IMG/VR virus record: IMGVR_UViG_3300046007_009028
Coordinates: 1-62,571 of that record
Reading direction: 5' to 3' (one strand)
DNA from: a virus
DNA: 62,571 nucleotides
This document shows positions 41,518 through 49,481 of the stretch, one piece after another. Made by a program: the position numbers and the translations under genes. The first letter of the stretch is position 1. Each line of letters opens with the position of its first letter. The notes under the pieces were generated by a model, which was given only the letters and a program-made list of their open reading frames with translations, searched no databases and was not told the DNA's origin.

Positions 41518-43716
41518 ATGTATGGTTACGAGATTATGGCAACAATTAACCAAATATTAGAAGCTGTATATGCCAGAGAATACAAACAAAATGTAGGTGG
41601 CTCTACTCTTGTCATTCACAACCACCTAGCTCAAATGATAATGTTTGGGGTTAGACAAGGAATAGAAATATACCCAGACCAGGACGATGATTTTGATAGT
41701 AGAAAAAAGTTTTTAGATAACATCTGGAAGCAAAATAAGGTTGGCATTTACCTAGATGAAATTTGGAAAAGACATCTAGGTAAAGGTCAAGTTCTTTTCT
41801 ATCTTAGACCAACCAAAGAAGGTAGTTATAAATTTTATTTCTTTGACAAAGATGAGTTTAGAGACTACTATAATCTTGATGGTGAATTGAATGAAGTCGT
41901 AATCCGTTATTCTTATAAAGAGCGTGGAAATTATCAGAATCAAACTAAGTGGATTAAGTTAACAATTAATTCTGAAACAATTACACAGACTTATTCTGAA
42001 GCTCCTCCTAACTTTGAACAAGACCAGCAGGCAATTTTTTCAACTAATGTTAAAACCACTAAGAATACTTTAGGTTTTATCCCTTGTGTTGTTGCTAAAA
42101 ATAATCCGTCTAAACCAGGAGAACCCGGAGTAGGTGAGTTTGTTCAACTAGCATCTCAAATAGAAAAACATGACAGCCAACACCTAGCTATTGATGAAAA
42201 CCTAGACTTTTTTGGTAATCCGAGTTTAGTTACTACACGGTCCATTAAAGAAGTTGTTACAGAGGCTTATGAAGACAGACGTAAATCCAGGACAATGTCT
42301 AGTGCCTCTGGTTTTTATGGCTCTACTCCTAGTACAGTAAATCAAGACCCCACAAACTATGGAAAGAGTGTAAACGGCAAAGTTAAAAAAGTAATTGGTA
42401 ATGTTCAGGGAGATGAAAGATTTGGGTATATAGCACCTGACCCTATATCTCCTGACCATGTGCGCCATGTACAAGATAATAGAGAAGCAATCCATTACGC
42501 TCTAGGAGGAATAGATGAAAGAGGAATTAGTTCTAACGCCACAGCTTACGCGAATAAATCGGTTTACGGTAGAGTTAATGCAACAGCATCCAAAAAATGC
42601 GAAGCTATATACACCTACGGCATCTGCAAACTGTTCGAGATGGCAATTGCAGCAGAAGAGGACTTATTTAGACTCTCACTTGCAGCAGCTTTAAATAAGT
42701 TTGATAAAGAAACTGGACAACCAGATATTTCGCAAATAACTAATGAATTTATTGCAGGATTACTTGATAAGAATAAAATCCCACCCAATGTATTTGGCTT
42801 ATCTCCAGTAGGAAGAGTAAAAGGACAGTTACAACCTATCGGGAGTAGAGAAGTTAAATGGCGACATAAAGGGGAAGTATTTGAGCCTGACGCAAATGAT
42901 ATCCAACGAGCTACTATTGCAGCTAGAAACTATCAGGAATTAGGAGTAAGAAGTCTTGAGGCTTTAAGAACCGTATTTCCTAATAAAACTGAAAAAGAAT
43001 TAGAAGCAATGTTGCAAGGTGGATACCCATTTAGATATATGAGTGCAGTTGCATCTTCTACAGGGCAAATGCTTCAGCTTTACGGACAAATGGGACAACT
43101 GCCTAACAGTCAAAATAATGCTCCTTTAGCATCTGAAATACCTCTCATCCCATTGATAAATAGGTCAATTCAAACCCTTTACCAGGAATTAGATTACAAC
43201 CCTGAATTAACTCCAGTACAACCTGGAGACATCCCTAACTATTCAACAGGATATTCAAATTATGACCAATACAGCAATCAACTTCCCATCTCAGGGGTCA
43301 GCGGCAATGCAACCGGAGTATCAACCTCAACAAAGTCCAGGTCAAGTAGTTCAATTTCCCCAGCAGTCCCAACCTACCCAACCCCCTTACAGTCATCAGG
43401 AGTCCTACCCCTCAACGGAATCAATCAACAGAGCCAACAACCCGGACTCATGGAAGGACAACTTAATCAACAACTTGCTATCCCGCCTGAGTACACCGTT
43501 GGGATTCCCTCAGCAGGGGCAACAGTCACGGACGTTACCAGGAACTCACAACCCCAACAACCCTTACTCGGTAGTCAACCAGGTTACGGAAGCACGCCAG
43601 CAGGCATACCCCCAGACCTCGCAGTATCAGCAAGAGAACCCGGTAGTATCTGGCAGCAGCTATTCCCAACATTCTCAAAAGCTTTTACCAAACGTAAACC
43701 CAAGCCAAAAAACTGA
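41518..43716 (+). CDS. Portal protein, 732 aa
   Basis: It lies downstream of the terminases and upstream of the scaffold-like and capsid genes, as portals do. The body (residues 1-540) has features of Gram-positive/cyanophage portals: an N-terminal alpha/beta wing, NKVGIYLDEIWKR, and the stem-like helical stretch IHYALGGIDERGISSNATAY followed by NKSVYGRVNATASKK. The C-terminal 170 residues are a low-complexity P/S/Q tail that overlaps the next gene in another frame. ATG 41518 is used; ATG 41536 (MATINQ) is an alternative. Confidence 0.72.
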   Translation: MYGYEIMATINQILEAVYAREYKQNVGGSTLVIHNHLAQMIMFGVRQGIEIYPDQDDDFDSRKKFLDNIWKQNKVGIYLDEIWKRHLGKGQVLFYLRPTKEGSYKFYFFDKDEFRDYYNLDGELNEVVIRYSYKERGNYQNQTKWIKLTINSETITQTYSEAPPNFEQDQQAIFSTNVKTTKNTLGFIPCVVAKNNPSKPGEPGVGEFVQLASQIEKHDSQHLAIDENLDFFGNPSLVTTRSIKEVVTEAYEDRRKSRTMSSASGFYGSTPSTVNQDPTNYGKSVNGKVKKVIGNVQGDERFGYIAPDPISPDHVRHVQDNREAIHYALGGIDERGISSNATAYANKSVYGRVNATASKKCEAIYTYGICKLFEMAIAAEEDLFRLSLAAALNKFDKETGQPDISQITNEFIAGLLDKNKIPPNVFGLSPVGRVKGQLQPIGSREVKWRHKGEVFEPDANDIQRATIAARNYQELGVRSLEALRTVFPNKTEKELEAMLQGGYPFRYMSAVASSTGQMLQLYGQMGQLPNSQNNAPLASEIPLIPLINRSIQTLYQELDYNPELTPVQPGDIPNYSTGYSNYDQYSNQLPISGVSGNATGVSTSTKSRSSSSISPAVPTYPTPLQSSGVLPLNGINQQSQQPGLMEGQLNQQLAIPPEYTVGIPSAGATVTDVTRNSQPQQPLLGSQPGYGSTPAGIPPDLAVSAREPGSIWQQLFPTFSKAFTKRKPKPKN

Positions 43717-44182
43717 TAACTTCCCCGGTAGAAGAAATTACTCTAACAGTTCAACTGAAGAACTGATTCAGCAATTCGGACCACGTGCTGCGGAAATTCT
43801 AAACGAGTACGCTTGTCAGCTTGAAGATAAAATGGAAGCATTGACTCAAGCTTATCAAGAGTCAATGGCTTATAACGTCCGCTCTTTCGAGACTATTCAG
43901 GCGTTAGCCCCACACATTCAACGTTATCAAGCAATGGAGAACTTGATGACCGACCCTGATAGTTTAGCTGCTTATACGGTAGATTTCTTTACTTACGTTC
44001 AACCATTACCAGAACGTCCTAACGCAGCACCACTAGTTAGACCTGACTTCCCAGCAGTTCTTAGCAATCCTCAACCTGGAGTTCCTGACTTATCTCAAAT
44101 CCACCCTTCAGAGCGATGGAAAGTAGCTGATGCTATGGAACGTCAAGGTATGTGGGAAGGTAAGGTCTTGATTCAGGTATAG
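43262..44182 (+). CDS. Scaffold-like protein overprinted on the portal tail, 306 aa
   Basis: The first 151 codons overlap the portal C-terminal tail in the +1 frame (455 nt). This N-terminal part is P/Q/S/N-rich and disordered. The C-terminal half is helical and acidic (EELIQQFGPRAAEILNEYA, LEDKMEALTQAYQESM), as expected for a scaffolding protein, and the order portal-scaffold-capsid fits. The start at 43262 has a weak ribosome binding site (ACAGGATATTC). An internal start after the portal stop is possible. Confidence 0.6.
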   Translation: MTNTAINFPSQGSAAMQPEYQPQQSPGQVVQFPQQSQPTQPPYSHQESYPSTESINRANNPDSWKDNLINNLLSRLSTPLGFPQQGQQSRTLPGTHNPNNPYSVVNQVTEARQQAYPQTSQYQQENPVVSGSSYSQHSQKLLPNVNPSQKTDNFPGRRNYSNSSTEELIQQFGPRAAEILNEYACQLEDKMEALTQAYQESMAYNVRSFETIQALAPHIQRYQAMENLMTDPDSLAAYTVDFFTYVQPLPERPNAAPLVRPDFPAVLSNPQPGVPDLSQIHPSERWKVADAMERQGMWEGKVLIQV

Positions 44183-44247
44183 ATTTTATGGGAGTTCAAA
44201 TACTCCCTAATTAAGCAAAACAAACAGCAAACAAAAGGAAAGCGGAA

Positions 44248-44706
44248 ATGTTATTAACTAAAAATTTCATTGTTGAATCAGTTAAAGAGAACATGAGTGG
44301 CTCTGAATCAGTTGAGCTTGTTACCGCTTGGCAAGAGGATGAAAACGGTAATTCGCTTATTTCTACCAATGGAAATATGAATTTTCTTTTTAATGAAGAG
44401 TCTGACATAAAACTGTTTAAAGTAAATGGAGTATACCCTATTCAAATATCTGAAACAAAAAGCACATTGCCAGAACAGGGTGTGCTAATACAAAGCCGTC
44501 CTTATGTTGTTGATTATGTCTCCAACAATATGAAAGGGAGACAAGAGGTTAAGTTTTTTTCTACATGGAATAAAGGTGATGGGAGTATTGAATCCAAGAT
44601 TTCTTTGCATGGCAAAATTTATATATGTTTTAGTGAAAGAAAAGAAAAGAATCTTTTTGAAGTCGGTAAAGAATATTTTGTTAGTGTTTTGAAGCCAGTC
44701 AATTAA
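44248..44706 (+). CDS. Protein with two homologous halves, 152 aa
   Basis: AAAGGAAAGCGGAA precedes the ATG. Residues 6-66 and 77-148 align: NFIVESVKENMSGSESVE...TAW and PYVVDYVSNNMKGRQEVK...STW, each ending in a V(Y/F)-(I/V) strand. The product is a tandem duplication of a beta domain of about 65 residues. A leader variant GCAAAACAAAC lies upstream. The position before the capsid gene suggests a head role. No family recognised. Confidence 0.55.
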   Translation: MLLTKNFIVESVKENMSGSESVELVTAWQEDENGNSLISTNGNMNFLFNEESDIKLFKVNGVYPIQISETKSTLPEQGVLIQSRPYVVDYVSNNMKGRQEVKFFSTWNKGDGSIESKISLHGKIYICFSERKEKNLFEVGKEYFVSVLKPVN

Positions 44707-44726
44707 ATTGTTCAGAGAGAAAAATT

Positions 44727-45266
44727 ATGGCAACTGCAATAGAATTAGCCGCAATGGGCTTAATACCCGCAGGAGTTTATGGGGCTAACGCCTTAATTGG
44801 CGGTGAGGGAGATAGATTTGATGAAAAATGGGAAAGAACAGCAGCAAATACAGCAGGGAATCTAGCTGGCGGCTTGGCTGGATATAGAACTTTTGGAGGC
44901 GGTATTCCTGGAGTTCTTGCCGGAACTATTGGTGCATTGGGTGGTGGTTGGCTATCAGACAGAGTATCAAATGTTTTTGATGCAGATATGGGACTTACTC
45001 AAGAAGGATATCGGCAGCGAGTCCTGAATGGTGAAGTACCTATGGATAGAATTTCTCCCACAGAATTACTTAATGCACATCTTGAAAAAGACCCCATAGC
45101 TCAACAAGCTATGTACCAAGAAAAGATTCGCCAGATAAGGTTGATGCAACAAGAAGAACAACGTCAACAAAGGTTAATAGAGCAAGAGCAAGAACGTCAG
45201 AAGATTTTAAATTACAAAGCTCAAATGGCTCAAATGTCTCAAATGTCTCAACAACGAGGAGCGTAA
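44727..45266 (+). CDS. Glycine-zipper protein with coiled-coil tail, 179 aa
   Basis: Residues about 35-80 are glycine/alanine-rich and hydrophobic (ANTAGNLAGGLAGYRTFGG, IPGVLAGTIGALGGGWL). The C-terminus is a Q/E-rich helix (QEEQRQQRLIEQEQERQK). The layout is similar to other membrane-active virion proteins in this window. The next gene starts 3 nt after the stop. Confidence 0.55.
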   Translation: MATAIELAAMGLIPAGVYGANALIGGEGDRFDEKWERTAANTAGNLAGGLAGYRTFGGGIPGVLAGTIGALGGGWLSDRVSNVFDADMGLTQEGYRQRVLNGEVPMDRISPTELLNAHLEKDPIAQQAMYQEKIRQIRLMQQEEQRQQRLIEQEQERQKILNYKAQMAQMSQMSQQRGA

Positions 45267-45269
45267 GTA

Positions 45270-46379
45270 ATGCAAGCTAATGATGCAATGAGAATACTTG
45301 GTAGTGCAGCCGCTATGGGACTACTTGGAAGTGGTGGTGCATTAGCCTATAATGCTATCTCTAAACCAACACTAGATGAATATGGTAATACAATTGAGTC
45401 TAATGATATCAACCCTTTTGTTGCTGCTTTGGGTGGTGCAGCAATAGGGGCGGCAAGTAATTATGGGTTTAACAAATGGGTAAAAAATAGAGTTCACAAT
45501 AATTTAGATGCTCGCGCTCGTGGAATGAATGCAGGTGTATCATCACAACCCCAACAGTCGCCGGATATTGATATTGATATTGATGTTGCTGAAACCGTAA
45601 AACCTCCGTACCCTGATTTTCGCAATATGAGCGATGACCAGTTTAAAGAGTTTTATACCACCAGGCATGATTACAGCGGGTCAACAAACGACAGAAAAGC
45701 AATTCATAATAGAATGTCAGACATTGTAGGCAAGGAAGTAGAGAAATATGAACAAACAGCACAAGTAGCGCAAGTGTCACAACAACCTCAATCAGTTAAA
45801 CCTGCTTCTAATTGGCGTGATTTAGACGACCGTACCTTTATTCAAGCCATTAAAGATATATCAGACCCTGAAGGTGGGTTTTACACAACGCCTGAAGACA
45901 GTTATTATGTTAACCAAAGAATTTCTGAGATAAAAACTGCACATCCTGAATGGTGGAAACCAGCACCTTCTAATCCAGGTCTAGGTGGTATGACAATTGA
46001 CGTTAATGCTGAACGTCCAGTTGTTCAAGTAATTCCACTTAACCCAATGGAGCTACAAAACCCAATGTCTCCACCTGGAATGAAAACTGTGGTAATAAAA
46101 CAACCACCTAAAGAACCAGGACAGGAAATGATGGAAGAGGCTTTAAGGTTACGGGAGTTGGCTGCTAGGCAACAGCAGGAGTTGGCTGAACAGCAAAGAC
46201 TTCAAAATCTCCAGCCAAAGTACCATCCACGTGATGTAGATGAGCTAACAGCATCTATACGATGGTTAGAAGATAATAGAGTTAATTACGAGGCTCGAAA
46301 GCAAGGTAATACGCATTCCAATTTTGATGTATTTGGTGAAGCTGATGGATATTGGGAGGCTCAAAAAAAAAGAGCGTAG
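45270..46379 (+). CDS. Membrane-segment protein with proline-rich and coiled-coil parts, 369 aa
   Basis: The N-terminus has two Gly/Ala hydrophobic stretches (ILGSAAAMGLLGSGGALAYN; FVAALGGAAIGAASNYGF), then DIDIDIDV, proline-rich linkers and a helical segment (EALRLRELAARQQQELAEQ). The 3' end contains a run of nine A (46363-46371) in the order needed for a -1 slip into the following frame 46352-46819, which lacks an ATG start. A fused longer product is therefore possible. Confidence 0.55.
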   Translation: MQANDAMRILGSAAAMGLLGSGGALAYNAISKPTLDEYGNTIESNDINPFVAALGGAAIGAASNYGFNKWVKNRVHNNLDARARGMNAGVSSQPQQSPDIDIDIDVAETVKPPYPDFRNMSDDQFKEFYTTRHDYSGSTNDRKAIHNRMSDIVGKEVEKYEQTAQVAQVSQQPQSVKPASNWRDLDDRTFIQAIKDISDPEGGFYTTPEDSYYVNQRISEIKTAHPEWWKPAPSNPGLGGMTIDVNAERPVVQVIPLNPMELQNPMSPPGMKTVVIKQPPKEPGQEMMEEALRLRELAARQQQELAEQQRLQNLQPKYHPRDVDELTASIRWLEDNRVNYEARKQGNTHSNFDVFGEADGYWEAQKKRA

Positions 46380-46819
46380 TTGATACGCCAGAAAGAACTT
46401 TTGTTGGTGGGAATTACCGTAATAGAGAGAATTCAAACAAACTTCCTCAATGGGCTATTGATGCACAGAATAGACCCTATACCCCGCCAAGTGACCCACC
46501 GGGAAATAGATTAATTGGTGGAAACTTTGAAGGAAGAGGTAAATATAGCTTGCCAGCTTGGGCAAGCAATAATGCCAGAAAAGTAGAATCTCAAATAGCA
46601 GAAATGCAAGATGAGGTAAACCAACAAATTATCAACTCAAGGAATTACGATTCTCGATTTGGTGATGATGTCCAAGAATACCGCATTGCTCCTACTGTAG
46701 ATTATGATAGTCTTTTACAAATCATAGAAGAAACAGGAGGATTGGGTAACTTAAGTCAAGCTAGGAGTGACGCTAGAGACAGAATGGATATTATTCACAA
46801 TCGTGTCCACAGAAGATAA
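46352..46819 (+). CDS. Hypothetical protein, 155 aa, TTG start or frameshift extension of the preceding gene
   Basis: The frame has no ATG before residue 80. A TTG at 46352 inside the upstream gene, or a -1 slip on A AAA AAA (46364-46370), could give access. Two related units (ERTFVGGNYRNRE...LPQWAIDAQ and NRLIGGNFEGRG...LPAWASNNA) make an internal repeat. It lies directly before the capsid gene. Confidence 0.5.
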   Translation: MGGSKKKSVVDTPERTFVGGNYRNRENSNKLPQWAIDAQNRPYTPPSDPPGNRLIGGNFEGRGKYSLPAWASNNARKVESQIAEMQDEVNQQIINSRNYDSRFGDDVQEYRIAPTVDYDSLLQIIEETGGLGNLSQARSDARDRMDIIHNRVHRR

Positions 46820-46834
46820 ATAAACAAAAATAAA

Positions 46835-46863
46835 TCCCTTAATCGCAAGGAACGATTAAGGGA
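46835..46863 (+). promoter_or_regulatory. Perfect 11-bp hairpin in the capsid-gene leader
   Basis: TCCCTTAATCG pairs with CGATTAAGGGA around CAAGGAA. No T-run follows, so it is unlikely to be a strong terminator. It lies 60 nt upstream of the major capsid start and may stabilise or process the message. Confidence 0.6.
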
Positions 46864-46923
46864 CTAAGCCTGTAAACAACTATATCTAAATCTTATATTT
46901 CCTATGAGGTTATTAAAAAATAA

Positions 46924-48042
46924 ATGGCTTTTATTGATGCAGATTTTCCCATTCTTTTAGGACAAGAACTGTATCGCCCTGATGCTAAATACATTATGAA
47001 ATACATTACTCGACCACGGGTAAAACATGATTTCATGAAGCAGCCGGGTGACAATATTCAGTTAGACAGATACGCATTCTGGCAAACCCCTGAAGCTGGC
47101 TTCAATAAAGCTGCACGTCAACGGGGTGCTACTCAGGTAATTGGTGTAAACAACTCTCGGAATATCACCAAAGATAAAGTGATATTAACTCTCGAAGAGT
47201 ATACTGGACCAGCCGACCCAAACAATCCTGAAAGTCCATCTACTTTTCAGATTCCTATCAAAGACATCATGACTGCTCAACGCCAACTATGGCAATACGG
47301 GCAACGTGCGTTTCACGATAGTATTGGTAGTTCTAACCTTCTCCAGGACTTCCGTAAATGGGAAGACCGTCTATATACCAACGAGTTATTGAAGACAACT
47401 TTTATTTACAATCCACGGGGTATTGCCGATGGTGCAACGGTCAACCTAACTCAAGCTGACTTTGGATTTAACGGACAACCACCTCAATTTAATGTCAATG
47501 ACTTAGAGACCGTAGTAGCAGATTTGTTTACCCGTAACTGCCCACAGTTTGAAGATGGTAACTATGTCTGCGCTTGTTCTGCTATCTTCATCAAACATTT
47601 GAGAAGTGATAGCAAGTTCCTAGAGATTACCCGATACTACGCTAGTAACCCCAGCTTAGTTCCGGCATCTGCCATGACTAACGGTGCTGCTGGTAGTTTT
47701 GCTCCTCCCCAAATAAACTTCAATGCTGCTCCTTGGCAATCTGGTTTAACTGGTGGGCAGGCAAACGATGTAATGGGTCAAGTAATGATGCCTATGGGTT
47801 TTGTTTTTGACGGCGTAAGATTTTTCGCCTCTAACAACTTACCTAAAGCACAGGTTACACTTAATTATACCAACTCTGTTAACACTACTAATGCACCTAA
47901 TGGTAGTGCAGTTAGAACTGGAGAACTGGGAATCTTCTATGGGGCTGAAGCTATTGGGGTTGGATTAGGTGGTAATGGACCAGAAATTCTACTTAATAAC
48001 AACGACGATTTTCAACGGTTTGTCATAGCCATTTGGAGATGA
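46924..48042 (+). CDS. Major capsid protein, 372 aa (interrupted at its stop codon by a group I intron)
   Basis: It lies downstream of portal and scaffold-like genes, starts MAFIDADFPILLGQELYRPD, and has the length and mixed alpha/beta character of phage capsid proteins. The C-terminus (GIFYGAEAIGVGLGG, then FQRFVIAIWR) fits the P-domain of HK97-fold capsid proteins. The genomic stop TGA at 48040-48042 takes its G and A from the intron. After splicing (48040 joined to 48321) the stop reads TAA, so the protein is identical either way. The leader contains a perfect hairpin. Confidence 0.78.
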   Translation: MAFIDADFPILLGQELYRPDAKYIMKYITRPRVKHDFMKQPGDNIQLDRYAFWQTPEAGFNKAARQRGATQVIGVNNSRNITKDKVILTLEEYTGPADPNNPESPSTFQIPIKDIMTAQRQLWQYGQRAFHDSIGSSNLLQDFRKWEDRLYTNELLKTTFIYNPRGIADGATVNLTQADFGFNGQPPQFNVNDLETVVADLFTRNCPQFEDGNYVCACSAIFIKHLRSDSKFLEITRYYASNPSLVPASAMTNGAAGSFAPPQINFNAAPWQSGLTGGQANDVMGQVMMPMGFVFDGVRFFASNNLPKAQVTLNYTNSVNTTNAPNGSAVRTGELGIFYGAEAIGVGLGGNGPEILLNNNDDFQRFVIAIWR

Positions 48043-48320
48043 ATATTGTCTCGCTACTTGGCAACAAGTAGGCAATAATTCGGTGAAAACGGTGGATGCC
48101 GCCACTTAAATGGCAAATACCGTGCCAAGCCAGGGGAAGAGTAATAAGTACCCAGGAAGGTGTAACGACTAATGGGTGAGCAACTCAAGCAATAATCCCA
48201 ACACGAGTGCCGAACAACTCACTGAGTTGAAGAGATAGTCTGGACTTACAGGTAGTGGTTTAACTGTAAGAGCTAAAGGATAAAGAGCCTTTAGGGTAAC
48301 ATCCGTATATGGAAGCTGGG
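48041..48320 (+). ncRNA. Group I self-splicing intron, 280 nt, inserted in the capsid-gene stop codon
   Basis: Hallmarks: AATACCGTGCCAAGCC (48116-48131) fits the Q/P4-P6 region. GGTGTAACGACTA carries the P7 5' strand GACTA (48167-48171), which pairs with TAGTC in AGAGATAGTC (48236-48240). P1: exon GAGAT (48036-48040) pairs with GTCTC (48048-48052) and ends with the required U-G pair at the 5' splice site. P10: intron ATT (48045-48047) pairs with the 3' exon AAT (48321-48323) after the terminal G at 48320. No open frame lies inside. An HNH gene lies 90 nt downstream on the other strand. Confidence 0.9.
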
Positions 48321-48379
48321 AATTACTAGACGCTAGATTTGTAACTACTTGTAGAAGTTTTACTAACTAGCGCAGAAAA

Positions 48380-48407
48380 GAGGGGGTAAAACCCCTCAAT
48401 TTTTTTG
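48380..48407. terminator. Terminator after the capsid gene and intron
   Basis: GAGGGG pairs with CCCCTC around GTAAAA, followed by AATTTTTTTG on the plus strand. On the minus strand it is followed by TTTTCTG, so it can also end the HNH transcript. Confidence 0.88.
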
Positions 48408-48408
48408 T

Positions 48409-48900
48409 TTAAACGTGAGTCCAGGCTTCACCCTGTTTAATTCTGTTAATCAATTGATTAGAAACTCCATATTCTCTACCAATTGCACAACAGGATAGTC
48501 CTTGCTTTAGCTTTTCCCTTATCTCAAATATTTGAGATTCAGTAAGCTTGGAACATCCATGCTCAGAACCTTTTCTTGGTGGTAACTGGTAATAGTTTTG
48601 CCTTCCCTTTTTAATCATGTCTTGCATATTGTCTTTGTGAGTGCCAAGAAATAAATGCTTAGGATTAACACATTTTCTGTTATCACATTTATGACAAACA
48701 ATTAATCTTTCTGGTATTTCACCATTAGCTAAAATCCAAGAGGCACGATGTGCAGGATAATGAGCTTTGTTAGGGTCAAACCTAAATTGTCCGTAACCAC
48801 CATTATTAATTCTGGCTTGCCATTCCCAACATTCATCCTCACCACACACGTCAACTTTACCCCAAAACCTTTCGGCTGGTGGTTTGCTAATTTTAACCAT
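48409..48900 (-). CDS. HNH homing-type endonuclease, 163 aa
   Basis: Residues about 18-95 (CWEWQARINNGGYGQF, AHRASWILANGEIPE, VCHKCDNRKCVNPKHLFLGT, NMQDMIKKGR) match the HNH_3 family with its zinc-stabilised CDN--CVNP-HL motif. The C-terminal 50 residues form a helix-turn-helix (LTESQIFEIREKLKQ...IGREYGVSNQLINRI). It nicks or cuts DNA and is a likely driver of mobility of the nearby intron. Start at the ATG at 48900 with GAGGAGTGAATC upstream, 4 nt after the stop of 48905-49333. Confidence 0.9.
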   Translation of the reverse strand: MVKISKPPAERFWGKVDVCGEDECWEWQARINNGGYGQFRFDPNKAHYPAHRASWILANGEIPERLIVCHKCDNRKCVNPKHLFLGTHKDNMQDMIKKGRQNYYQLPPRKGSEHGCSKLTESQIFEIREKLKQGLSCCAIGREYGVSNQLINRIKQGEAWTHV

Positions 48901-48904
48901 TGAT

Positions 48905-49333
48905 TCACTCCTCAATAATTTCTTCTACAAAAGGTGCTATACCGAGGCTTAAATCTTCCTGCTCTGACTGAGCATAAGACCCTGCCATAACAGTTACTCC
49001 TCCGGCACAGCCAAAGAGTTCTTCAAATGAGTAAATCTTACCTTTAGGAACATCGGATAATTTAAGAACTTCACTTTCCTTTTTTCTAACAGGTCTACCT
49101 TTTTGACCCTTTTTAACTACTAACAATTCCCTATAACGGGGCTTTTTAGTAGAAGGTAATGTAATTGGCATATACCCTTTACATAAGCTGTGTTCTTTTT
49201 CGGGATTAAAAACTTCGTAACCACCCACAAAATAAGTCTTACCATCTCGGTTCATTAGAAGAACTACAGCTTCCCCAGGTTTCCACCTTGGAGGAATGTA
49301 GTCTAAATCCAGTTCAGATTTTTTCTTAACCAT
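48905..49333 (-). CDS. Hypothetical protein, 142 aa
   Basis: The gene follows an AGCAAAATAAAC leader (49362-49373) and is co-transcribed with the HNH gene. It starts MVKKKSELDLDYIPPRWKPG, and its basic middle (KKGQKGRPVRKKES) contrasts with an acidic C-terminus (FVEEIIEE). No family recognised. It may be cargo carried with the HNH gene. Confidence 0.55.
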   Translation of the reverse strand: MVKKKSELDLDYIPPRWKPGEAVVLLMNRDGKTYFVGGYEVFNPEKEHSLCKGYMPITLPSTKKPRYRELLVVKKGQKGRPVRKKESEVLKLSDVPKGKIYSFEELFGCAGGVTVMAGSYAQSEQEDLSLGIAPFVEEIIEE

Positions 49334-49481
49334 ATTTTGCAGACGCTTTGCTTACTGCTCTGTTTATTTTGCTAGGAAAACTAAGTTCTAACTATTAGTT
49401 TACCAGAGCAGTTTTGCTGTTATAGCTTTTAGCTTTCACCAACACCGGGGCAATCGCCCCTTTATTTGAGAGGATAGTTGA

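Noticed and set aside
42226-42495. Minus-strand frame of 89 codons inside the portal gene
   Set aside because: Antisense shadow without a ribosome binding site.
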